Positions 19,117 through 29,161 of a stretch of 46,233 nucleotides of DNA are shown here, piece by piece; the first letter of the stretch is position 1, and each line of letters starts with the position of its first letter. The DNA is from Lactobacillales bacterium. GTDB taxonomy: Bacteria > Bacillota > Bacilli > Lactobacillales > Vagococcaceae. The notes beneath the pieces are model-generated. The model was not told where the DNA came from. It ran no database searches and saw nothing but the letters and a program-made list of their open reading frames with translations. The DNA is taken from contig JAATGB010000098.1 in assembly GCA_015654945.1 (NCBI GenBank), positions 1-46,233 on the forward strand, read 5' to 3'. The position numbers and the translations under genes were made by a program.

Positions 19117-20331
19117 TTATTTCGTTTTTTGTTTGGCAAGATTTGCTTGCACCTCTGAATGAACTTTTGTTGGCAGGCCCCAAAGCTTGATGAACCCAAC
19201 GGCTGCTGACTGATCAAAGGTATCGGCAGATGTGTAGGTCGCTAGCTCTTCATTATAAAGACTATTAGCAGACTTACGTCCTTCGACAATCGCATGGCCT
19301 TTAAATAGTTTAACCCTAACAACGCCATTTACATATTCTTGTGTTGTCTTTAAAAAGGCAATTAAGGCATCTGTCAGCGGATTAAACCAAAGTCCGTCGT
19401 AAATGACGTGGCTCAATTGTTTTTCAATAATCGGTTTAAAGTGTGCCAGCTCTTTTACAAAGGTCAAATCTTCTAACTCTTTGTGTGCAGTTAAGAGGGT
19501 GATTGCGCCAGGACATTCATAGACTTCTCTCGACTTAATCCCCACTAGCCGATTTTCAACATGGTCAATTCGACCAATTCCATGTTTGCCTGCTAGCTTA
19601 TTCAAAAAGAGAATCAATTCCGAAAGCATCATTTCTTTGCCATCGATCGCTGTGGGTACCCCTTTTTCAAAAGTGATTTCGATAATGTCTGCTTGATCAG
19701 GAGCTTCCTCTAAACTTGTTGTTAAGCCATACGCGCCTTCGGGTGGTGCCATCCAAGGATTTTCTAAGATGCCACATTCGTTTGCTCGTCCCCATAAGTT
19801 TTGGTCGATGGAATAAGGATTATCTAAGTCAATTGGAATGGGAATATTTTTTTCTTGCGCATAGGCAATTTCTTCTTCGCGGGACCAGTGCCATTCACGA
19901 ACAGGAGCAATTACCTTGATTTCAGGAGCTAAAGCAGCAATCGCAACTTCAAAACGAACCTGATCATTGCCTTTCCCTGTACAGCCATGTGCAATCGTGG
20001 AAGCACCCACTTCTTTCGCCAGTTCTACCAATTTTTTTGAAATCAAAGGACGCGACAAAGCGGAAACCAAAGGATATTTATTTTCATAGAAGGTATGAGC
20101 TTGTAGCGAGATTAGGGCATATTCTTGTGCAAATTCTTCTTTTGCATCAATTGTATAGGAAGCAACGGCGCCCACTTGCAGTGCCTTTTCTTTTACAAAG
20201 GTTAAGTCTTTTCCTTCACCAACATCTAAACAACAGGCAACTACATCATACTCTTTCTCTTTTAACCATTGGATTGCAACAGAAGTATCAAGTCCTCCAG
20301 AATAGGCTAATACTACTTTTTCTTTTGTCAT
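19117..20331 (-). CDS. argG: Argininosuccinate synthase
   Basis: 404 residues. The N-terminal ATP-pyrophosphatase loop AYSGGLDTS is intact, as is [13 protein letters not shown]. It joins citrulline and aspartate using ATP. The ATG at 20331 has gaggaggaa directly upstream; an in-frame ATG at 20349 would put that site inside the gene. The rest of the arginine pathway is not nearby, so citrulline probably comes from elsewhere (carbamoyltransferase or uptake). Confidence 0.97.
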   Translation of the reverse strand: MTKEKVVLAYSGGLDTSVAIQWLKEKEYDVVACCLDVGEGKDLTFVKEKALQVGAVASYTIDAKEEFAQEYALISLQAHTFYENKYPLVSALSRPLISKKLVELAKEVGASTIAHGCTGKGNDQVRFEVAIAALAPEIKVIAPVREWHWSREEEIAYAQEKNIPIPIDLDNPYSIDQNLWGRANECGILENPWMAPPEGAYGLTTSLEEAPDQADIIEITFEKGVPTAIDGKEMMLSELILFLNKLAGKHGIGRIDHVENRLVGIKSREVYECPGAITLLTAHKELEDLTFVKELAHFKPIIEKQLSHVIYDGLWFNPLTDALIAFLKTTQEYVNGVVRVKLFKGHAIVEGRKSANSLYNEELATYTSADTFDQSAAVGFIKLWGLPTKVHSEVQANLAKQKTK

Positions 20332-20369
20332 AAAAAAATTCCTCCTCATTTATTGGAATAGATGAGGCT

Positions 20370-20398
20370 AGCATACCATTTTCTTAAATAATCCGCAA
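20370..20398 (-). promoter_or_regulatory. argGH promoter
   Basis: On the minus strand TTGCGG (20393-20398) and TATGCT (20370-20375) are spaced by exactly 17 bp, giving a leader of about 30 nt. The leader can fold so that part of the gaggagg ribosome site pairs with CCTCAT near its 5' end. Confidence 0.65.
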
Positions 20399-20405
20399 GA
20401 ATAAA

Positions 20406-20421
20406 ATGAATAAAAATACAT
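20406..20421 (-). promoter_or_regulatory. ArgR box upstream of argGH
   Basis: ATGAATAAAAATACAT closely fits the ARG box known from B. subtilis AhrC and other ArgR proteins (ATGAAT, A/T centre, then T/A-N-CA). It lies 7 bp upstream of the -35 box, suiting arginine-dependent control. The arginine repressor gene is not in the window. Confidence 0.75.
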
Positions 20422-20581
20422 AAAAATAGAATATAGTGTATATTTTAGCTAGTAAAATTTGTTTTATATTTTTTTTATTCGTTTTTGTTAATAGTGGCAG
20501 CAGCAGCAGCCGAAACTTTAATAGCTAATTGTTCTTTTACGCTCAAATTTGTGGTAAACTGAACGAAAGAATAGGAGGGGA

Positions 20582-21493
20582 ATGGTGAATATGACCGATT
20601 TTCCAAACAAAAGAAGACATTTCCGCTTTCCGGCTTTTGATGATAGTAATGGAGTAAAATTACCCAAAAAAAATCATCGAAACTTATTTCAAGAGGACGA
20701 GTCACTCAATAGACCTCACTATAAATCTTATGACGAAGAATATCAGGCAGTTTTTTCACACGGCGTGAAGGCACCTCAAAAAGCAGCGCAAACGACCGAA
20801 CCTGTGTCAGAAAGAAAAATGACTGCTACGCAAACAAAACAAACAAATTCTGTCAATAATGCTCCAATTGAATCAAACCGACTAGCAAAAATAAAAGGGG
20901 AACCGATAAAGAAAAGTATTCGTCCGATTCAAAAAAGAGAAGTGATAAAAAAACCGACTTCTTTAACTGAAAAAGCGCATTCGATTGCACGTCAAGAAGC
21001 GATGATCAGTAATTATCAAGGGCGTTCTTATTTTGTGCCTAAATATATTCCCGCTTCAACAATCAAAAAAGATGAAACACCAAAAATTTCACGAAATGAT
21101 GTACTTGCTTCTCTTGTTGATTCGAAAAAAAATTACCTGCTTTTTGAGCATACAGAAGAAGCTGCCTATCACCATAAAAAACAAGAAGCGGCGAGTGTTC
21201 GCAAATTTCAGCTCTATCAAGATCGACCAATTCCGGTAACAAGAAAGCAATTTAAACAAATTAAACATGATGCGAGTTCCTACTCGGATGAGGAACTGGA
21301 TCGGATGTTGCCCAAAACTCGTCGAGAGCTGCAACAAGCCAAACAACAAGCGAAAACTGCGACTGCATATGGAAAAAAACAATCAGCGCAAAAGCAAGAA
21401 GTTAAGCCAAAAAACCAACGATTAGAGCGATCTTTAGCTGGTTTAATTGATGATGAATCAGAAAAACGACCGAATAAATACTTTGACCAATAG
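20582..21493 (+). CDS. Hypothetical basic, mostly disordered protein upstream of murC
   Basis: 303 residues, not recognised. Very rich in Lys, Gln, Arg and Ser and poor in hydrophobic residues, so largely disordered; no signal peptide or membrane helix is seen. Possible helical stretches occur around 185-200 and 240-265, the latter Q/K/A-rich. The start is uncertain: aggagg (20573-20578) is 3 nt from ATG 20582, 6 nt from GTG 20585 and 12 nt from ATG 20591. It precedes murC by about 125 bp on the same strand, in a position where some Bacilli have an FtsK-type gene; a cell-envelope or division role is only a guess. Confidence 0.75.
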   Translation: MVNMTDFPNKRRHFRFPAFDDSNGVKLPKKNHRNLFQEDESLNRPHYKSYDEEYQAVFSHGVKAPQKAAQTTEPVSERKMTATQTKQTNSVNNAPIESNRLAKIKGEPIKKSIRPIQKREVIKKPTSLTEKAHSIARQEAMISNYQGRSYFVPKYIPASTIKKDETPKISRNDVLASLVDSKKNYLLFEHTEEAAYHHKKQEAASVRKFQLYQDRPIPVTRKQFKQIKHDASSYSDEELDRMLPKTRRELQQAKQQAKTATAYGKKQSAQKQEVKPKNQRLERSLAGLIDDESEKRPNKYFDQ

Positions 21494-21619
21494 AATGGTT
21501 AGTTTTTCATTAAAGAGCAAGATTTGCTATTGCTAAATGTGGATCATTGTAAGATAATATTCAACAGTGATTATTTTTAGGAAAAGTAGGAATTAACGAT
21601 AATGGGAAAGAGGATTTTC

Positions 21620-22957
21620 ATGCACAAAGAAAAAGATAAATTGTACCATTTTGTAGGAATTAAAGGTTCTGGAATGAGTTCTTTGGCGCTTGTTTTACAT
21701 GAAAAAGGGTATCAAGTGCAAGGATCAGATATTGAACAATACTGCTTTACACAAAGAGATTTAGAAAAGGCACAGATTCCAATGTTTCCTTTTGATGCAA
21801 ATAATATCAAAGCAGGCATGACGATTATTGCTGGTAATGCTTTTAGCGATGACCATGAAGAAATTCAGGCCGCTTTAAAAATGGGCTTGCCTGTCATTCG
21901 CTACCATAAATTCATTGGCGAATTTATTGAAAGTTATACTAGTATCGCGGTAACTGGCTCTCACGGTAAAACAAGCACAACCGGATTATTAGCACATGTG
22001 TTAGCAGGAATTGCACCAACTAGCTATCTTATTGGTGATGGAACCGGTCATGGCGATCCAGAGGCAACTTTTTTTGCGTTTGAAGCGTGTGAATATCGCC
22101 GTCATTTCCTAGCTTATGCACCAGACTATGCGATTATGACGAACATTGATTTTGATCACCCCGATTATTTTAAGAGTATTGAGGATGTGGCAGAAGCTTT
22201 TCAAACCTTGGCAAACCAAGTGAAAAAGGGGATTTTTGCTTTTGGTGATGATAAATATTTGCGTCAAGTAACAGCAAATGTTCCTATTTATTATTATGGT
22301 ATAAATGATGACGATGATTTCCAAGCAAAAAACATTAAACGAACGACCTCAGGATCTGAATTTGAAGTATATTATAAAGGAAAAGAAATTGGTCATTTTC
22401 TGTTGCCGGCTTTTGGTTTGCATAATATTTTTAATTCACTTAGCGTGATTGCTGCTTCTTATATAGAAGGGTTGGACATGGCGCTTGTAAGTGAAGAAAT
22501 GCAAACATTTCGTGGGGTTAAACGTCGTTTTAGCGAAAAAATTGTGGATGATATGATTGTGGTAGATGATTATGCTCATCATCCAGCAGAAATCAGTGCA
22601 ACGATTGATGGCGCAAGACAAAAATATCCGGATAAAGAAATCATTGCTGTTTTTCAACCTCATACATTTACACGAACCATTGCATTGCTAGATGAATTTG
22701 CCGCAACCTTGGATTTAGCTGATCAAGTTTATTTGTGTGATATTTTTGGCTCAGCCAGAGAATCTCAAGGAAATGTAAAAATTGAAGATTTAGGTGCAAA
22801 AATTAAAAAAGGTGGTACGGTGATTACCGAAGAAAATGTTTCGCCTTTGTTGGATTATCATAATGCGGTCATTATTTTCATGGGTGCTGGTGATGTCCAA
22901 AAATTTGAACGTTCCTATGAAACACTTCTAAGTAGTACGAGAAAAAATAGCATGTGA
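21620..22957 (+). CDS. murC: UDP-N-acetylmuramate-L-alanine ligase
   Basis: 445 residues. N-terminal [14 protein letters not shown] binds the UDP-sugar, GSHGKTSTT is the ATP P-loop, and [10 protein letters not shown] and [10 protein letters not shown] are typical Mur ligase motifs. It adds L-alanine to UDP-MurNAc in peptidoglycan precursor synthesis. The ATG at 21620 (aaagagg, 6-nt spacing) gives a start like that of enterococcal MurC; an in-frame ATG at 21602 is also possible. A terminator follows immediately. Confidence 0.96.
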   Translation: MHKEKDKLYHFVGIKGSGMSSLALVLHEKGYQVQGSDIEQYCFTQRDLEKAQIPMFPFDANNIKAGMTIIAGNAFSDDHEEIQAALKMGLPVIRYHKFIGEFIESYTSIAVTGSHGKTSTTGLLAHVLAGIAPTSYLIGDGTGHGDPEATFFAFEACEYRRHFLAYAPDYAIMTNIDFDHPDYFKSIEDVAEAFQTLANQVKKGIFAFGDDKYLRQVTANVPIYYYGINDDDDFQAKNIKRTTSGSEFEVYYKGKEIGHFLLPAFGLHNIFNSLSVIAASYIEGLDMALVSEEMQTFRGVKRRFSEKIVDDMIVVDDYAHHPAEISATIDGARQKYPDKEIIAVFQPHTFTRTIALLDEFAATLDLADQVYLCDIFGSARESQGNVKIEDLGAKIKKGGTVITEENVSPLLDYHNAVIIFMGAGDVQKFERSYETLLSSTRKNSM

Positions 22958-22965
22958 GCAATCAG

Positions 22966-22989
22966 CCACTCTTTTTAGAGTGGTTTTTT
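22966..22989 (+). terminator. Intrinsic terminator of murC
   Basis: Perfect 7-bp stem CCACTCT / AGAGTGG, a TTTT loop and six Ts. Confidence 0.9.
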
Positions 22990-23068
22990 CAACCGTGACG
23001 ATAAACTTGCCTTTTTTACTAGATTTGGTACAATAAATATAGAAAAAGTGGAGGTGGCTGAATTTATT

Positions 23069-23548
23069 ATGATTGGAAAGCCGAGAAAAATAGGTAAAAC
23101 AATTGAGGAAATAGAAGAAGGCGAATCGTTAAGCTTAACAGAGTCGATTGAAGATAATGAGCTGCTTTTGTATTTAGGTCTGACCAACGATGCAAATCCG
23201 TTGTATATTCAACATGATTATGCAAAATTAACGGATTATGGAAAACCAATTGTTCCTTCGGTCATGTTGATGGGGATAATTACCAGTGCAATATCCAAGC
23301 ATTTACCAGGTCCAGGTTCTCATGTAGTAAACTTTTCGATCAATTTTATCGCACCAACCTATCACTATGAAACACTAACTTTCGAATTTGAAGTCATTAA
23401 AGTAGATAAGATGAAAGAAGTGATTACTATTTCTGTCTCGGCAGTGAATACTGCAGAAGAAAGAGTATTAGATGCAGTTGTGATTGTTCAACCGCCCAAA
23501 GTGACGGTGAACGAACTTGAAAATGAAGGAGACGAGATCGATGAATGA
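23069..23548 (+). CDS. MaoC-like hot-dog fold dehydratase/thioesterase-like protein
   Basis: 159 residues with a single MaoC-type hot-dog domain: the Y-L-G-L-T-N-D-A-N-P-L-Y segment followed by KPIVPSVMLMGIITSAISKHLPG, the hot-dog helix. MaoC proteins hydrate enoyl-CoA or bind acyl thioesters, but the canonical catalytic histidine is not clear here (DANPLYIQHDYA), so activity is open. GTG codons at 23048 and 23054 overlap the ribosome site (ggaggtgg) and are rejected; ATG 23069 is used. It overlaps the next gene by 8 bp. Confidence 0.8.
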   Translation: MIGKPRKIGKTIEEIEEGESLSLTESIEDNELLLYLGLTNDANPLYIQHDYAKLTDYGKPIVPSVMLMGIITSAISKHLPGPGSHVVNFSINFIAPTYHYETLTFEFEVIKVDKMKEVITISVSAVNTAEERVLDAVVIVQPPKVTVNELENEGDEIDE

Positions 23549-24248
23549 ACAAAATATAAATATGGATTCAACACAAAATACGGATAATTTGGCGGGATTT
23601 TTTGGCAAAGTATATGGCTTTTTAGGCTTAGGATTAGGTGTTAGTGCACTAACCTCGTTCCTATTGTTATCTGTATACGCTCAAGCATTTAATAATTTTA
23701 TGTTGACCTATCCTTACAGTTACACAATTTTGATTTTTGCTGAATTTGGACTTGTTTTAGCTCTTTCAGCTAAGGGCTACAAAAATGCCACTTTTTCAAC
23801 GGTGGGCTTTTTAGCGTATTCATTGCTAAATGGGATCACTCTCGGCGTGATATTGGCGATGTATGATATTGGAACTATTACGGCGGCCTTTGTAACCACT
23901 GGCGTGACTTTTGGTGCGATGGCAGTGATTGGTTCTGTTACGAAAAGAGATCTTAGTGGTATGGGTCATGCAATGCTAAGTGCGTTAATTGGTGTGATTA
24001 TTGCGACCTTGCTGAATATTTTCTTGCTTCACAGCTCAATGGTTGACTACTTTATTTCGATTTTACTTGTCGTTATTTTTTCTGGTTTAACAGCATATGA
24101 CCATCAAAAAATAAAAAGTATTTACCAACAGGTTGGAACTAATGGAAGTAGCACAACTGGAATTGCCGTCTATTGTGCTTTAACGCTTTATTTAGATTTT
24201 ATCAACCTATTTCTTGCTTTCTTAAGAATTTTTGGCAAAAAAAATTAA
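23541..24248 (+). CDS. Bax inhibitor-1 / YbhL family membrane protein
   Basis: 235 residues with about seven transmembrane segments and the C-terminal signature SGLTAYDHQKIK of the Bax inhibitor-1 (TMBIM/YccA) family. Bacterial members include the pH-sensitive calcium-leak protein YetJ of B. subtilis; its role here is inferred from family. ATG 23541 has aaggaga upstream and overlaps the stop of the hot-dog gene, so the two are coupled. Confidence 0.9.
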   Translation: MNEQNINMDSTQNTDNLAGFFGKVYGFLGLGLGVSALTSFLLLSVYAQAFNNFMLTYPYSYTILIFAEFGLVLALSAKGYKNATFSTVGFLAYSLLNGITLGVILAMYDIGTITAAFVTTGVTFGAMAVIGSVTKRDLSGMGHAMLSALIGVIIATLLNIFLLHSSMVDYFISILLVVIFSGLTAYDHQKIKSIYQQVGTNGSSTTGIAVYCALTLYLDFINLFLAFLRIFGKKN

Positions 24249-24267
24249 TTAATATTGGGAACAAACA

Positions 24268-24296
24268 AAGTCTAAGTTGACTACTTAGGCTTTTTT
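24268..24296 (+). terminator. Intrinsic terminator after the Bax inhibitor-like gene
   Basis: Stem AAGTCTAAG / CTTAGGCTT (one G-U pair), a 7-nt loop, then Ts. Confidence 0.88.
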
Positions 24297-24366
24297 CTTT
24301 TATTTTCGCATTGTCACCGATAATTTGTTAAAATAGAAAAGAAGAGAAGAGATCGGAGATAAGAAG

Positions 24367-27018
24367 ATGAAAAAAAGATTATTGCTAGTTGATGGAAATA
24401 GTGTGGCATTTCGTGCGTTTTTTGCGTTACATAATTCATTAGAACGTTTTAAAAACAAAAATGGTTTACATACAAATGCTGTATATGCTTTTAACAATAT
24501 GCTTGAAAATGTCATGATTAAGGAAAAGCCGACCCATGTCTTAGTGGCGTTTGATGCTGGAAAAACGACGTTTCGGCATGAATATTATACGGAATACAAA
24601 GCTGGACGTTCGAAGACGCCTGGTGAATTTAAAGAACAGATGCCGTATATTCGGGAGCTGATTAATGGTTTGGGGATTGAGCATTATGAATTGGCAAATT
24701 ACGAAGCAGATGATATTATAGGAACATTGGCAAAGCGTGTGGATCCGAAAGAATTTGATGTAATCGTCCTTTCTGGTGATAAGGATTTAACGCAATTGGC
24801 AGCTGCACATATCAAAGTCGATGTGACTGTTAAAGGAGTCAGCGAGATTGAAGCTTATACACCTGAACATATTGAAGAAAAATACGGTCTTAAGCCGGAG
24901 CAAATCATTGATATGAAAGGCTTAGCTGGAGATTCTTCCGACAATATTCCCGGTGTGACTAAAATTGGTGAAAAAACAGCGATTAAGTTATTGAAGGAAT
25001 ATGGTTCAGTTGAAGGAGTCTACGAACATATTGATGAGTTAAAAGCCAGTAAAATGAAAGAGAATCTGGTCAATGATCATGAGCAAGCCTTAATGAGCAA
25101 ACGGTTAGCGACAATTAATGTGGATTCTCCAATTGAGATTGAAATTGAGAACTTGGCTTACTCAGGTAAAAATTTGGATAAATTAATTCCATTTTATAAA
25201 GACATGGAATTTAAATCTTTTTTAAATAAATTAGATACACAAGCAGTTGCGGAGCAAGAAGAGCCTAAACAGGAAATTCAGTACCGGGTTGTTGACGCCA
25301 TCACGGAAAGCCTGTTTACAGAAGAAATGAGCCTATATATTGAAATGTTGGAAGACAATTATCATACAGCAGATATTGTCGGGGTTGCATGGGGGGATCA
25401 AGAAAATATCTATGTAACGAATGCAGATGCTGTCTTAGATGATCCCTTGTTTCATAGCTGGCTGCAGAATCAAACGCAAAAAAAATGGCTCTACGATGTA
25501 AAAAGAAGTATTGTTGCACTGAATCGTTATGGAAGTAAGTTAACCGGAAGTACGTTTGACGTCTTACTTGCCGCCTATTTATTAAATACGAATGACAATA
25601 GCGAGGATATTGCAGAGGTTGCCGAGCACTATGGCATTACAGAGGTGGATTCCGATGAGCGTGTCTATGGAAAAGGAGTCAAAAAAGGCTTGCCTATTGA
25701 CGAAAATCAGTTATTCGAGCATTTAGCGCGAAAAGTCAAAACCATTCAGCAGCTGGTACCGAAGCTAAGGAGCGAATTAACCGAAAAAAATCAGTTGGAC
25801 TTGTTCCAAGAGATGGAGCTACCACTTTCAATTGTACTTGCGGAAATGGAAATAGAGGGAATCAAGGTTGAAGCGCAAACCTTGCAAGAGATGAAGCAAG
25901 AATTTGCGATCAGACTTCAAAACATCGAAACGAAAATTTATCAAGCAGCAGGTGAAGAATTTAATCTTAATTCACCAAAACAATTAGGCGTGATTCTTTT
26001 TGAAAAAATGCAGTTGCCCGTCATAAAAAAAACGAAAACAGGCTATTCGACTGCAGTAGATGTCCTCGAACAATTACGTGAGCAGGCGCCGATTGTAGAA
26101 GATATCTTGCATTATCGTCAAATTATGAAGATTCAGTCGACCTATGTGGAAGGATTACTAAAAGTAATTCATCCAAGCGATGGGAAGATTCACACACGTT
26201 ATGTCCAAACTTTGACACAAACGGGTCGCTTAAGCTCAGTTGATCCAAATTTGCAAAATATTCCGATTCGACTAGAAGAAGGGCGGAAGATTCGAAAGGC
26301 TTTTGTGCCAAGAAAGTCAGGCTGGAAAATCTTTTCTTCCGATTATTCACAGATTGAATTACGTGTTTTGGCGCATATTTCAGATGATGAGCATCTAAAA
26401 AGTGCCTTCATTGAGGGCCAAGATATTCATGCAAGCACAGCAATGCGCGTCTTTGGGATTCAGACAGCGGAAGAAGTTACCCCGAATATGCGTCGCCAAG
26501 CGAAAGCTGTTAATTTTGGGATTGTTTATGGCATTAGTGATTATGGTTTATCACAGAATTTAGGAATTAGCCGCAAAGAAGCGCAACGTTTTATTGATAC
26601 GTACTTTGAAAAATATCCGAATGTCAAAGTCTACATGACTGAGGTTGTGCGAGAAGCGAAGGACAAAGGCTATGTGGAAACGTTGTATCATCGCCGACGC
26701 TATTTGCCAGACATTAATGCGCGCAACTTTAATCTACGCTCATTTGCCGAGAGAACAGCAATTAATACGCCAATCCAAGGAAGCGCCGCAGATATTTTAA
26801 AAATTGCAATGATCAAGATGGCGGAAACGCTAAAGGCCGAAAAGTTAGAAGCAACCATGCTGCTGCAAGTTCACGATGAACTTGTTTTTGAAGCGCCAGA
26901 AGCAGAAATCGAAAGACTGCAAGAAATTGTCACAGAAGTGATGGAACAAGCGGTTTCTTTGCATGTGCCTTTAAAAGTTGATTGTAGCTTTGGCGATACT
27001 TGGTATGATGCAAAATAA
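24367..27018 (+). CDS. polA: DNA polymerase I
   Basis: 883 residues in three parts. The 5'-3' exonuclease (1-~290) carries LLVDGNSVAFRAFFAL, VAFDAG and LSGDKDLTQL. The middle 3'-5' exonuclease-like domain (~310-480) is degenerate: where proofreading enzymes have an Asp-x-Glu it reads IEMLEDN, as is usual in Bacilli and lactic acid bacteria. The polymerase domain has motif A DYSQIELRVLAH, motif B RRQAKAVNFGIVYG and motif C QVHDELVFE. It fills gaps and removes RNA primers. It heads an operon with mutM and coaE (22 bp, then 0 bp spacing). Confidence 0.98.
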   Translation: MKKRLLLVDGNSVAFRAFFALHNSLERFKNKNGLHTNAVYAFNNMLENVMIKEKPTHVLVAFDAGKTTFRHEYYTEYKAGRSKTPGEFKEQMPYIRELINGLGIEHYELANYEADDIIGTLAKRVDPKEFDVIVLSGDKDLTQLAAAHIKVDVTVKGVSEIEAYTPEHIEEKYGLKPEQIIDMKGLAGDSSDNIPGVTKIGEKTAIKLLKEYGSVEGVYEHIDELKASKMKENLVNDHEQALMSKRLATINVDSPIEIEIENLAYSGKNLDKLIPFYKDMEFKSFLNKLDTQAVAEQEEPKQEIQYRVVDAITESLFTEEMSLYIEMLEDNYHTADIVGVAWGDQENIYVTNADAVLDDPLFHSWLQNQTQKKWLYDVKRSIVALNRYGSKLTGSTFDVLLAAYLLNTNDNSEDIAEVAEHYGITEVDSDERVYGKGVKKGLPIDENQLFEHLARKVKTIQQLVPKLRSELTEKNQLDLFQEMELPLSIVLAEMEIEGIKVEAQTLQEMKQEFAIRLQNIETKIYQAAGEEFNLNSPKQLGVILFEKMQLPVIKKTKTGYSTAVDVLEQLREQAPIVEDILHYRQIMKIQSTYVEGLLKVIHPSDGKIHTRYVQTLTQTGRLSSVDPNLQNIPIRLEEGRKIRKAFVPRKSGWKIFSSDYSQIELRVLAHISDDEHLKSAFIEGQDIHASTAMRVFGIQTAEEVTPNMRRQAKAVNFGIVYGISDYGLSQNLGISRKEAQRFIDTYFEKYPNVKVYMTEVVREAKDKGYVETLYHRRRYLPDINARNFNLRSFAERTAINTPIQGSAADILKIAMIKMAETLKAEKLEATMLLQVHDELVFEAPEAEIERLQEIVTEVMEQAVSLHVPLKVDCSFGDTWYDAK

Positions 27019-27039
27019 AATCGAGTTGGAGTGTGAAAA

Positions 27040-27888
27040 ATGCCGGAGTTACCTGAAGTAGAAGCCGTTAGAACGGGATTAAGTCAACTCGTTAGCGGGA
27101 AAAAAATAAAACAAGTTTTTGTAAAGTGGCCTCGAATTATTGAGAGTCCAGAGATTGAAGAATTTCAACGGTTGTTAATTGATGAAACCATTGAATCGGT
27201 GGATAGAAGAGGAAAATATCTTATTTTTAAATTAAGTAATTGGGATTTGGTTTCGCATTTACGAATGGAAGGCAAGTATGAAACTTGTCAAAAAGTAGAA
27301 CCTATAAAAAAACATACACATGTCATTTTTGAATTTGAAGATGGCCTTCAATTACGTTATTTGGATGTACGGAAATTTGGGCGGATGGCGTTACTTCCGA
27401 AAGACACCGCACTGACGAGCTATAAGGGAATTATGCGATTAGGCCCAGAGCCAAAGGCAGAAACATTTAAACTAACGGTATTTGCGCAAGAACTAAAAAA
27501 ACACAAAAAAGCGATCAAGCCTTTGCTACTCGATCAACGCTTGGTGACAGGTTTAGGGAATATCTATGTGGATGAAGCGCTTTTTCAGGCGAAAATCCAT
27601 CCAGAGCAAGTTGCACAAACGTTAACAAAAGCAGAAGTCAACGCATTGTATCTCGCCATTATTGATGTGTTAGATCGAGCGGTTAAAGCAGGCGGAACAA
27701 CTGTTCGTTCCTACTTGAATGCATTAGGCGAAGCAGGTAATTTTCAGGTGGAATTAAAAGTATACGGTCAAACAGGCAAGCCTTGTGCTCGTTGTGGGAC
27801 ACCGATTTCTAAAATAAAAGTTGCGCAAAGAGGCACACATTTTTGCTCAAAATGCCAAGTTTTACGGGAAAGCAAAGCCGGTGAATGA
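27040..27888 (+). CDS. mutM: Formamidopyrimidine-DNA glycosylase
   Basis: 282 residues starting PELPEVE after the initiator Met; Pro2 and Glu3 are the catalytic residues. A C-terminal zinc finger of two Cys-X2-Cys pairs (CARC ... CSKC) is present. It excises 8-oxoguanine and formamidopyrimidines and cleaves the abasic site, complementing MutY. The stop is directly followed by the coaE ATG. Confidence 0.97.
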   Translation: MPELPEVEAVRTGLSQLVSGKKIKQVFVKWPRIIESPEIEEFQRLLIDETIESVDRRGKYLIFKLSNWDLVSHLRMEGKYETCQKVEPIKKHTHVIFEFEDGLQLRYLDVRKFGRMALLPKDTALTSYKGIMRLGPEPKAETFKLTVFAQELKKHKKAIKPLLLDQRLVTGLGNIYVDEALFQAKIHPEQVAQTLTKAEVNALYLAIIDVLDRAVKAGGTTVRSYLNALGEAGNFQVELKVYGQTGKPCARCGTPISKIKVAQRGTHFCSKCQVLRESKAGE

Positions 27889-28482
27889 ATGACTATTGTC
27901 TTAGGTGTAACGGGCGGAATCGCAACAGGAAAATCTACAGTTACTGCGATCTTTCGTTCGTATGGGATTCCCGTTGTGGATGGTGATGAAGTCGCGCGTG
28001 AAGTGGTTCAACCACAAACGGAAGGGTTAAAAAGAATAACGACGCTTTTTGGGCGAGAAGTCTTAAAGCAAGATGGGACACTGAATCGAAAAAAATTAGG
28101 CAAATGGGTATTTTCAGACCCTGAAAAACGAAAGCAGCTTGATGAAGCACTTGACCAATTGATTCGAGCTGAAATCGAACGTCAAAGAGATGCCTATATT
28201 GCCCAAGAGCTTTCTTTGGTTGTTTTAGATATTCCTTTATTATTTGAATCTCATTATGAAAAAGAAGTCGACCAAGTAATGGTTGTCTATGTTCCAGAAG
28301 ATGTGCAATTGCAACGGCTGGTCGCACGAGATAAGCTAACGAAAGCCGAAGCCCAAAAAAGGATTAACAGCCAGCTTTCCATTGAATTAAAAAAAGAACG
28401 CGCGGATATTTTGGTGGAAAATAGTGGCTCAAAAGAGGAAACCGAAAAAATCATCAAAGAATGGCTGCAAGACGGTTTTTAG
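27889..28482 (+). CDS. coaE: Dephospho-CoA kinase
   Basis: 197 residues with P-loop GVTGGIATGKST at the N-terminus and the DGDEVAREVV and LDIPLLFE motifs of CoaE. It phosphorylates dephospho-CoA in the last step of coenzyme A synthesis. The polA-mutM-coaE order is conserved in Bacilli. It ends in an intrinsic terminator. Confidence 0.97.
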   Translation: MTIVLGVTGGIATGKSTVTAIFRSYGIPVVDGDEVAREVVQPQTEGLKRITTLFGREVLKQDGTLNRKKLGKWVFSDPEKRKQLDEALDQLIRAEIERQRDAYIAQELSLVVLDIPLLFESHYEKEVDQVMVVYVPEDVQLQRLVARDKLTKAEAQKRINSQLSIELKKERADILVENSGSKEETEKIIKEWLQDGF

Positions 28483-28500
28483 AGCGGAAGGAAATAGGGG

Positions 28501-28529
28501 AAAAAGTCTATGAAATATAGGCTTTTTTT
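28501..28529 (+). terminator. Intrinsic terminator of polA-mutM-coaE
   Basis: Stem AAAAAGTCTAT / ATAGGCTTTTT with a 5-nt loop and T run. Confidence 0.9.
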
Positions 28530-28586
28530 CTTTCTAAAAATAATTATGTAACTTCTTTCATATTCTGTGATTTTCCTTATTTTTCA

Positions 28587-28595
28587 TGCTATAAT
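28587..28595 (+). promoter_or_regulatory. Extended -10 promoter of nrdR-dnaB-dnaI
   Basis: TGCTATAAT is a perfect extended -10 box about 60 bp before nrdR; the -35 region is poor. Confidence 0.6.
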
Positions 28596-28656
28596 GAATT
28601 TAAAATTGAGATAATTATAACTTAAAATAGAGCGTAATAGTTGAGGAGGGACAGTC

Positions 28657-29142
28657 ATGCGTTGTCCAAAATGTCAGTACAATGGTTCGAAAGTTGTGGA
28701 TAGCAGACCCTCAGATGAAGGTCGTGCAATTAGAAGAAGAAGAGAATGTGAAAAATGTGGCTTTCGTTTTACGACTTTTGAAAGAATTGAAGCGTCCCCG
28801 TTACTCGTAATAAAGAAAAATGGCGATCGTGAAGAATTTAGTCGTGATAAAATTTTAAGAGGATTAATTCGTTCAGCAGAAAAACGTCCCGTTGCAATGG
28901 AGCAAATGGAACAAATCGTCGATCAAGTCGAAAACAAAGTACGAGATTTAGGTGAAAATGAAGTATCTACCACTTTAATTGGCGAATTCGTAATGGAAGA
29001 TTTGGTCAAACTAGATGAAATTGCCTATATTCGTTTTGCCAGCGTCTATCGTCAGTTTAAAGACATGAGCGTCTTTTTAAAAGAATTACAAGATATTGTA
29101 GAGAAAGATGATAAAACCACTGAATCAGATTCAAAAAAATAA
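28657..29142 (+). CDS. nrdR: Transcriptional repressor NrdR
   Basis: 161 residues. The zinc ribbon has Cys3, Cys6, Cys31 and Cys34, with [15 protein letters not shown]; an ATP-cone domain (~49-139) follows. NrdR senses ATP/dATP and represses ribonucleotide reductase genes. It heads the primosome operon nrdR-dnaB-dnaI as in other Bacilli. No reductase gene lies in the window. Confidence 0.97.
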   Translation: MRCPKCQYNGSKVVDSRPSDEGRAIRRRRECEKCGFRFTTFERIEASPLLVIKKNGDREEFSRDKILRGLIRSAEKRPVAMEQMEQIVDQVENKVRDLGENEVSTTLIGEFVMEDLVKLDEIAYIRFASVYRQFKDMSVFLKELQDIVEKDDKTTESDSKK

Positions 29143-29161
29143 TGAGAGAGGGGGATTATTT

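Noticed and set aside
20332-20405. T-box or riboswitch before argG
   Set aside because: The predicted leader is only about 30 nt, too short for a T-box or known riboswitch.
20475-20705. Minus-strand frame ending in an Ala-rich tail, and the GCAGCAGCAGC run near 20497
   Set aside because: The frame overlaps the start of the plus-strand gene and has no ribosome site. The short triplet run is four units and may be chance.
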